The notes under the pieces are model-generated. The model was given only the letters and a program-made list of their open reading frames with translations, ran no database searches and was not told the origin of the DNA. The translations under genes were made by a program, and so were the position numbers. From Serripes groenlandicus (Eukaryota; Mollusca; Bivalvia; Cardiida; Cardiidae), in assembly GCA_031761405.1 (NCBI GenBank), contig JASEVX010000003.1:143088350-143152349 (forward strand): a DNA stretch of 64,000 nt, given 5' to 3'. Below, one piece after another: positions 56,301-64,000 of the stretch. Position 1 is the first letter of the stretch; each line of letters begins with the position of its first letter.

Positions 56301-56430
56301 ATTCACGGGTAACCTTTCCCGTAATGTTTCCCGCCAGGTTTATGGACGATCAACATAAAACTAAGTGTTGCACAGATCTTAAGATTCGCTGGTCGAAATG
56401 TCTCAGAGTGTCGGTTTTGTGTTTCCCATT

Positions 56431-56694
56431 TGAGCCGTCCCGCTATAAAACCAACAGTGGGGACTCTGGGTAAAGTATCGACCCGGATCAGCCTAAGCAT
56501 GCCACGCAGGCTAACTCGGACAGACACTTTTCGTCTCCTGAAGATTTTTTGTTTAAGGAATCGTTACGCTATACCTCTATCCACCTGAGACTGAATGTGT
56601 CGGCCCGGATTGGCCTGCGCAGACTACGCAGGCTGATCTGGGTCGATACATTACGCAGAGGACATATTATTGGATTTCTGGCGGGACGGCTCAT
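56431..56694. mobile_element. Complete family A MITE
   Basis: TGAGCCGTCCCGCTATAAAA to TTTCTGGCGGGACGGCTCA, with all internal family segments including CTATACCTCTATCCACCTGAGAC, the position at which the copy at 1450 has its poly-C run. Confidence 0.88.
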
Positions 56695-56753
56695 TTATCT
56701 ACTGATTCCGCACATTTCATTTTGTCAGTTTTAATACTCCAACAGATACCGCT

Positions 56754-57012
56754 TAAGTTGCTTAGTGGTAGAGCGTCCGCCTCGGGAGCTGCAGGTCGCG
56801 GGTTCAATCCTCCTACGGGTAAAACAAAATATTTTTACAAACGGTAGTAAGTGCTTTCCCTCCTTGGTGCTCAAGGTTGTTGGTTAGTATTATGACTGAC
56901 TCGATGGTGTCACGATAAATGGACCAGTAGTATCGGTGACTTACCCAGGACACGCCGTGATATATCTGATAATATGTTGAAGGCAGCGTAAAACACCATA
57001 ATAACAAACACA
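56754..57012 (+). mobile_element. Full-length SINE, plus orientation
   Basis: Head TTAGTGGTAGAGCGTCCGCC (A box) and CGCGGGTTCAATCCTCC (B box). Body with GACTGACTCGATGGTGTC and ACCAGTAGTATCGGTGACTTACCC, tail GGCAGCGTAAAACACC followed by ATAACAAACA. Same family as 15060, 23477 and 42010. Confidence 0.8.
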
Positions 57013-57409
57013 AATCCTCAACTGAAGTCTTGTCATGTTGTTCTATTTTGATATAACATCATCCATGTTGTCCACTAGGAGTAGAAGAGTAAAAATCCGT
57101 CTTTTCACATGAATGACATCCAATTGAACTTACACAAGAAAGACTTAGTGGAAGGTTTTTGTAAGCCATCTTCAATCAGAAATTGTCTAAGAATCAACAA
57201 ACTTCATTTTATTGCTACTAGTTTGATGTGTTAAATATGTCCTAGTCAGTATAGCTAGTCACTATGCAATAAAATGACATTTGCACACACTTTAGTATCT
57301 TGTCTTCAAACTATTTTCTTATTGAACAAGCTGCGGTCTGTATATGAACTGAGGTGAAGCATACATAAAACTAAATATGTTATTTTAACATGCTGGAGGG
57401 GAATTAATA

Positions 57410-57648
57410 ATAACCAACATTGCGAACTATGCGTAAAGTATTGACCCGGATCAGCCTAAGCATGACACGCAGGCTAATCAGCACAAGACACGTTTCGCCT
57501 CTTGTTGATTTTCTGTTTCAGGAATCATTACTATCCTCCTGAGACGGAATGTGTCGGCCCGGATTAGCCTGCGCGGATTGAGCAGGCTGATATGTATCGA
57601 TACATTACGAAGAGTCCATAATGTTGGTTTTCTCACGGGACGATTCAT
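57410..57648. mobile_element. Family A MITE
   Basis: ACCAACATTGCGAACTATGCGTAAAG to GTTTTCTCACGGGACGATTCAT. The left GAGCCGTCCC terminus is missing. Confidence 0.75.
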
Positions 57649-60478
57649 ATCTCTTCACAACATTGCTACCCTGGTGAAAAGGACGTTAATCCACACATGT
57701 GTGACAATAGCTACTCTAGACATGAGTATAATTTGTATTTCTGCCTTTTAATAGAATCTTGTTAATTTCAAATATGTGTAACAAGTCATTATAAGTCAGA
57801 CAAATTGAGGTTTTAGTTTTTGGAAATAATAGGAAATGCGATGTAAAAACGAAGATATCACCCTTAATGAATAATTTTAACCTTTTCCCAAAATGTTCTC
57901 AAAAATAATATTAAGACATGTTAATAATATGAGCCGCGTTTAGAGGAATATTGTGTTCTTATTGCACCTGCGTACGGTGACTGCCTGTTGTCCCTATCCC
58001 ACCTACAACACACAGACAGAAATACGGAGAATCTACGGAGAATTTACAAAAATGATTAGGTAATTATTAAATAGTGTTTGAAATATTTTAGCAAAAGGAG
58101 AAATTGCTCCGCAATATTTTCAATAGTCGTAGGCAGAAGCGTCAAAATGCGTCCACAAGATGCATCGGGTACACTATAATCAATTAAAATACTGTTTCCG
58201 AAACAGTTGACGTGTATTGACATAATAAATGATGGTTGATTTAACGTTGGACAATTTATTTATTTAACCCTTTAGAACCTCGAAAAATATCAATTTATTC
58301 AGTACAATACCGGAAATATTAATGCGATGTTTCCGTTCCTTGACAATATTTTTGTCTGGTCATTATGTTATCTCCTTCATTAAGTCAATCATAACGTTTG
58401 TCGTCTATGTGTAGTAATTATACAATGATGCAAACAAATCGTGTACATTCTATCCTTTCCTAGATCTAAAAAAATTCTGCTGAAACAAAATATTGACATT
58501 TCTAATAATAAAAGTATATCATCAATATCAATGTTCTCAAAAATCGTCTTCTGCAGATGAGTCAAAATATATACATGTATGCATATGGTAAAGAGTTAAA
58601 TAATACACGTTCAAGGAGTTTTGTTTAAATTACTACCAGGAATCGTGAAACATTTTAACGCGACTGGGAGATTACAGATTATGCAAAAACATATGGCGCC
58701 CGTTTTCTATCCGTTACTTTTATCAGATCGCAAATTAATTGCTGTATTACATTAACAGCAATTATATAAACGCAATCATAACATAACAAGAAGGATTTTG
58801 ATGCAAAGCATCAAAGACGCCGCGCATGATTTTGAAGCATGACTTAAAGGAAACAGATGCAGTTCAGTACATTTAGACAACCTGTGCAAACAGACAGGAT
58901 GTAAATAGTTCGAACATGAAGGCTAAATGTCCTTTTATTTTAAACAAGAAGGCCAAGATGTGCCTATATTGCTCACTTGGCTACCGTAGTCTAAATAAAA
59001 AGGTTGCCAAGAGCAGAAAGGGTCAATATTGACGTAGGGATTAAACGTTGCTACGATCTATGCGATATTCAGCATGTGAAGTTTAGTCGTGAAATGACAA
59101 GTTTAGTCTTGAAACCATTTGGTTTACGGTTTGATTAACATTCACTGCAACTATAATGTGTCATACAAGCTGAAGTTTCTCAAGTGTTTTTTTTACCAAT
59201 AAACTGTTTTAAATCCTCTAACTAGATCCATTAGATAAAAACCAAACATACGTGCTTAAATATTAACATATATTAAGGTTTATTGCCTCCAGGTATAAGT
59301 TAAGTGTGACAAAAGCTTTGGAAGGAGAGAGGGAATTCTATTCTCCTTCCAGTTTAGCAGAAGTATAATAGCAAAAACGGAAGTATATAAACCAATAATA
59401 CGAAGTATTTAAAAAAAAAAATATTTATGATCCAGATTGAGCATTATGAAAGTTCACATGTATACTCAACATATAGCAAGACTTATTAAGTCTGTTTTGT
59501 TTGTTTGTAATGTCACTTTAATCGTTTTGAACATGCCAGTAGAAAACTGAAAAATAAACAAAATAAAATGGTCAAGTCAGTTCCCCAAGAGCGAAGAGCG
59601 AAAACCAGTTGGTACGAATCGTTCATCTCGAACGAAACATGAAAAACCGGGTACGAATCCAATGATAAACTGTCAGCTCTCTCTTAAACTGTTAGAAATC
59701 GGATGAATTCGTGAAAACAGCGAAGTATTCATAACGGAAAGAAGCAGAGACAACTTAATTACTCTATGGGAACCGATGACACCTTGTCGTCTATTCAATA
59801 AGAATGATCAAAATCGCCAAGCGATGACATACTGCATTTACAAATAGAACGGGTCACGTTTCAATCCTATTGCATAGTTGGGTTAACGTTGTTTTTACAG
59901 TTTCTGGAATTATACTGTAATATGTAGTAATTAAAATGAATCATCATTGATTTTTTTAAAGATTACCCATTTATTTAAAAATCTCAATATTGTAAATAGG
60001 CAAAAACATCGCCAGAAACTTTTTTCTGAGCTTTTATGAATCGGGTCGTAAACCAAACTATAAAAAAAGCGTAGCCTAGGAAGTTATGGGAAAGTTATTA
60101 AATACCCATTAGATGTGTATAAAATTTTGTAATAACGGTAGAAGACATGCCTATTTTGTATCGTTTTGAGTCTTAAATAATTTAATACAATTTATTGATT
60201 CATGAAGTTTTTTTTTTTTCAAACAAACAAAAGAGGTTTCAAATAAACAACAGGGTTTTTTTAACAATAATAACATTGGTTTCTCCCTTTTCGATTACGT
60301 CACCCCATGGTACAAAATTGAAACCTATCCCATACTGACGCCGCGCTTCCACGTGGCGTCAATAAGAAAAAATGGTTTTCCATTCAACAATATTCTTCTG
60401 CTGGGGAAGTGTCAAGGGTTATCCGCATGTAGGTAAATATACACACGATTATTGGCACGACCTTCAAATATAAACGTG
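57649..60478. other. Intergenic sequence with MITE scraps
   Basis: Family B fragments at about 57990-58160 (GCAAAAGGAGAAATTGCTCC, GCAGAAGCGTCAAAATGCGTCC) and 58535-58605. No exon, RNA gene or long ORF recognised in the remaining 2.5 kb. Confidence 0.45.
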
Positions 60479-60609
60479 CAATTTCTCCTTTTGTCACAAT
60501 GTTTTCCACTTATAGTCATAGGTTATCCATTCAATTACAGAGATTTTCTATTTTCTGATAAAATACGTTCAAAGTCGTCTGCTGCAGAATTGTTGTATGA
60601 GGGAAAGGG
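60474..60609. mobile_element. Half of a family B MITE, ending at TTAA
   Basis: Reverse-orientation copy cut at the central foldback (GTGCAATTTCTCC) and ending TATGAGGGAAAGGG-TTAA at 60613. The 62-bp satellite starts directly after it. Confidence 0.75.
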
Positions 60610-60613
60610 TTAA

Positions 60614-63600
60614 GTACAAAGACTGTTGTGTGGAGAAAGCCTGGATCCAGATGTGTATGATACCTTGTGATATGACTGAAAAGACTTGTGTGTGGAGAAA
60701 GTCTGGATACAGTTGTGTATGATACCCTGTGATATGACTGAAAAGACTGTTGTGTGGAGAAAGCCTGGATACAGATGTGTATGATACCTTGTGATATGAC
60801 TGAAAAGACTTGTGTGTGGAGAAAGTCTGGATACAGTTGTGTATGATACCCTGTGATATGACTGAAAAGACTGTTGTGTGGAGAAAGCCTGGATACAGAT
60901 GTGTATGATACCTTGTGATATGACTGAAAAGACTGTTGTGTGGAGAGAGCCTGGATACAGATGTGTATGATACCTTGTGATATGACTAAAAAGTCTTATG
61001 TGTGGAGAAAGCCTGGATACAGATGTGTATGATACCCTGTGATATGACTGAAAAGACTTGTGTGTGGAGAAAGCCTGGATACAGATGTGTATGATACCCT
61101 GTGATATGACTGAAAAGACTTGTGTGTGGAGAAAGCCTGGATACAGATGTGTATGATACCCTGTGATGTGACTGAAAAGACTTGTGTGTGGAGAAAGCCT
61201 GATTACAGATGTGTATGATACCCTGTGATATGACTGAAAAGACTGTTGTGTGGAGAAAGCCTGGATACAGATGTGTATGATACCCTGTGATATGACTGAA
61301 AAGTCTTATGTGTGGAGAAAGCCTGGATACAGATGTGTATGATACCCTGTGATATGACTGAAAAGACTGTTGTGTGGAGAAAGCCTGGATCCAGATGTGT
61401 ATGATACCTTGTGATATGACTGAAAAGACTTGTGTGTGGAGAAAGCCTGGATACAGATGTGTATGATACCTTGTGATATGACTGAAAAGACTTATGTGTG
61501 GAGAAAGCCTGGATACAGATGTGTATGATACCTTGTGATATGACTGAAAAGACTTGTGTGTGGAGAAAGCCTGGATACAGATGTGTATGATACCTTGTGA
61601 TATGACTGAAAAGACTTGTGTGTGGAGAAAGCCTGGATACAGATGTGTATGATACCTTGTGATATGACTGAAAAGACTTGTGTGTGGAGAAAGCCTGGAT
61701 ACAGATGTGTATGATACCCTGTGATATGACTGAAAAGACTTGTGTGTGGAGAAAGCCTGGATACAGATGTGTATGATACCTTGTGATATGACTGAAAAGA
61801 CTTGTGTGTGGAGAAAGCCTGGATACAGATGTGTATGATACCTTGTGATATGACTGAAAAGACTTGTGTGTGGAGAAAGCCTGGATACAGATGTGTATGA
61901 TACCCTTGTGATATGACTGAAAAGACTTGTGTGTGGAGAAAGCCTGGATACAGATGTGTATGATACCTTGTGATATGACTGAAAAGACTTGTGTGTGGAG
62001 AAAGCCTGGATACAGATGTGTATGATACCTTGTGATATGACTGAAAAGACTTGTGTGTGGAGAAAGCCTGGATACAGATGTGTATGATACCTTGTGATAT
62101 GACTGAAAAGACTTGTGTGTGGAGAAAGCCTGGATACAGATGTGTATGATACCTTGTGATATGACTGAAAAGACTGTTGTGTGGAGAAAGCCTGGATACA
62201 GATGTGTATGATACCCTGTGATATGACTGAAAAGACTGTGTGTGGAGAAAGCCTGGATACAGATGTGTATGATACCTTGTGATATGACTGAAAAGACTTG
62301 TGTGTGGAGAAAGCCTGGATACAGATGTGTATGATACCCTGTGATATGACTGAAAAGACTGTTGTGTGGAGAAAGCCTGGATACAGATGTGTATGATACC
62401 CTGTGATATGACTGAAAAGACTTGTGTGTGGAGAAAGCCTGGATACAGATGTGTATGATACCTTGTGATATGACTGAAAAGACTTGTGTGTGGAGAAAGC
62501 CTGGATACAGATGTGTATGATACCCTGTGATATGACTGAAAAGACTGTTGTGTGGAGAAAGCCTGGACACAGATGTGTATGATACCTTGTGATATGACTG
62601 AAAAGACTGTTGTGTGGAGAAAGCCTGGATACAGATGTGTATGATACCTTGTGATATGACTGAAAAGTCTTATGTGTGGAGAAAGCCTGGATACAGATGT
62701 GTTTGATACCCTGTGATATGACTGAAAAGACTTGTGTGTGGAGAAAGCCTGGATACAGATGTGTATGATACCTTGTGATATGACTGAAAAGACTTGTGTG
62801 TGGAGAAAGCCTGGATACAGATGTGTATGATACCTTGTGATATGACTGAAAAGACTTGTGTGTGGAGAAAGCCTGGATACAGATGTGTATGATACCTTGT
62901 GATATGACTGAAAAGACTTGTGTGTGGAGAAAGCCTGGATACAGATGTGTATGATACCTTGTGATATGACTGAAAAGACTTGTGTGTGGAGAAAGCCTGG
63001 ATACAGATGTGTATGATACCTTGTGATATGACTGAAAAGACTTGTGTGTGGAGAAAGCCTGGATACAGATGTGTATGATACCCTGTGATATGACTGAAAA
63101 GACTGTTGTGTGGAGAAAGCCTGGATACAGATGTGTATGATACCTTGTGATATGACTGAAAAGACTTGTGTGTGGAGAAAGCCTGGATACAGATGTGTAT
63201 GATACCTTGTGATATGACTGAAAAGACTTGTGTGTGGAGAAAGCCTGGATACAGATGTGTATGATACCTTGTGATATGACTGAAAAGACTTGTGTGTGGA
63301 GAAAGCCTGGATACAGATGTGTATGATACCTTGTGATATGACTGAAAAGACTTGTGTGTGGAGAAAGCCTGGATACAGATGTGTATGATACCTTGTGATA
63401 TGACTGAAAAGACTTGTGTGTGGAGAAAGCCTGGATACAGATGTGTATGATACCTTGTGATATGACTGAAAAGATTTGTGTGTGGAGAAAGCCTGGATAC
63501 AGATGTGTATGATACCTTGTGATATGACTGAAAAGACTTGTGTGTGGAGAAAGCCTGGATACAGATGTGTATGATACCTTGTGATATGACTGAAAAGACT

Positions 63601-64000
63601 TGTGTGTGGAGAAAGCCTGGATACAGATGTGTATGATACCCTGTGATATGACTGAAAAGACTGTTGTGTGGAGAAAGCCTGGATACAGATGTGTATGATA
63701 CCTTGTGATATGACTGAAAAGACTTGTGTGTGGAGAAAGCCTGGATCCAGATGTGTATGATACCTTGTGATATGACTGAAAAGACTGTTGTGTGGAGAAA
63801 GCCTGGATACATATGTGTATGATACCTTGTGATATGACTGAAAAGACTTGTGTGTGGAGAAAGTCTGGATACAGTTGTGTATGATACCCTGTGATATGAC
63901 TGAAAAGACTGTTGTGTGGAGAAAGCCTGGATACAGATGTGTATGATACCCTGTGATATGACTGAAAAGACTGTTGTGTGGAGAAAGCCTGGATACAGAT
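60614..64000 (+). repeat. 62-bp satellite array, about 54 copies, runs off the window
   Basis: The unit runs GACTGAAAAGACTTGTGTG, TGGAGAAAGCCTGGATACAG, ATGTGTATGATACCTTGTGATAT, 62 bases. Two main variable sites: ACTTGTGTG versus ACTGTTGTG, and ACCTTG versus ACCCTG. Single-base length variants occur near 61905 (63 bp) and 62235 (61 bp). The unit has no stop in any minus-strand frame for most copies, which gives two long minus-strand frames (455 and 380 codons) made only of the repeat; these are not called as genes. Confidence 0.97.

Noticed and set aside
61203..63812. Two long minus-strand frames of 455 and 380 codons
   Set aside because: They consist entirely of the 62-bp satellite read in rotating frames; there is no start context, domain or unique sequence.

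Overview
The window is AT-rich animal nuclear DNA: intron-containing genes with GT-AG splice sites, tRNA-derived SINEs with target-site duplications, several foldback MITE families, relics of LINE, mariner-like and MULE transposases, and long satellite arrays. The repeats and the WSC plus C-type-lectin-like receptor look like a mollusc, most likely a bivalve; that is an inference from style, not from a database match. Nothing suggests bacterial or plasmid DNA. Most long ORFs in the window are repeat or shadow ORFs; the real genes had to be joined from small exons by splice sites and reading phase.

Layout. 1-4.4 kb holds MITE and SINE fragments. 4.456-25.434 kb (+) holds an 11-exon gene for a 643-residue single-pass receptor: signal peptide, C-type-lectin-like segment interrupted by an 8-cysteine WSC module, a second lectin-like half, an Asn/Thr/Asp-rich stalk, one membrane helix, and a 280-residue tyrosine-rich tail with YxxI/L motifs every 15 residues. 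Its introns hold a LINE reverse-transcriptase relic (-), a mariner-like transposase relic (+), SINEs, microsatellites and MITEs. 25.4-37.3 kb is gene-poor: an intact SINE, a 37-bp satellite (28.9-30.45 kb), a 620-bp mariner-type MITE directly beside it, and hairpins. 37.34-39.32 kb (+) is a spliced MULE transposase-domain gene or element carrying two stops and at least three frameshifts. Around 40.9 kb there is a possible minus-strand first exon with a TATA box. 41-50 kb is repeats, including a 300-bp tandem repeat. 50.48-55.79 kb (+) is a complete four-exon gene for a 204-residue claudin/PMP22-type tetraspan protein. 55.9-60.5 kb holds a 71-bp satellite, MITEs and a SINE. 60.6 kb to the end is a 62-bp satellite that runs off the window.

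The two intact genes both encode membrane proteins and lie on the same strand, but nothing in the sequence shows that they work together. The most interesting object is the receptor: a WSC module nested in a lectin-like fold, linked to a tail with a regular array of possible phosphotyrosine docking sites, which reads like a cell-surface recognition receptor that signals through SH2-domain proteins (inference).
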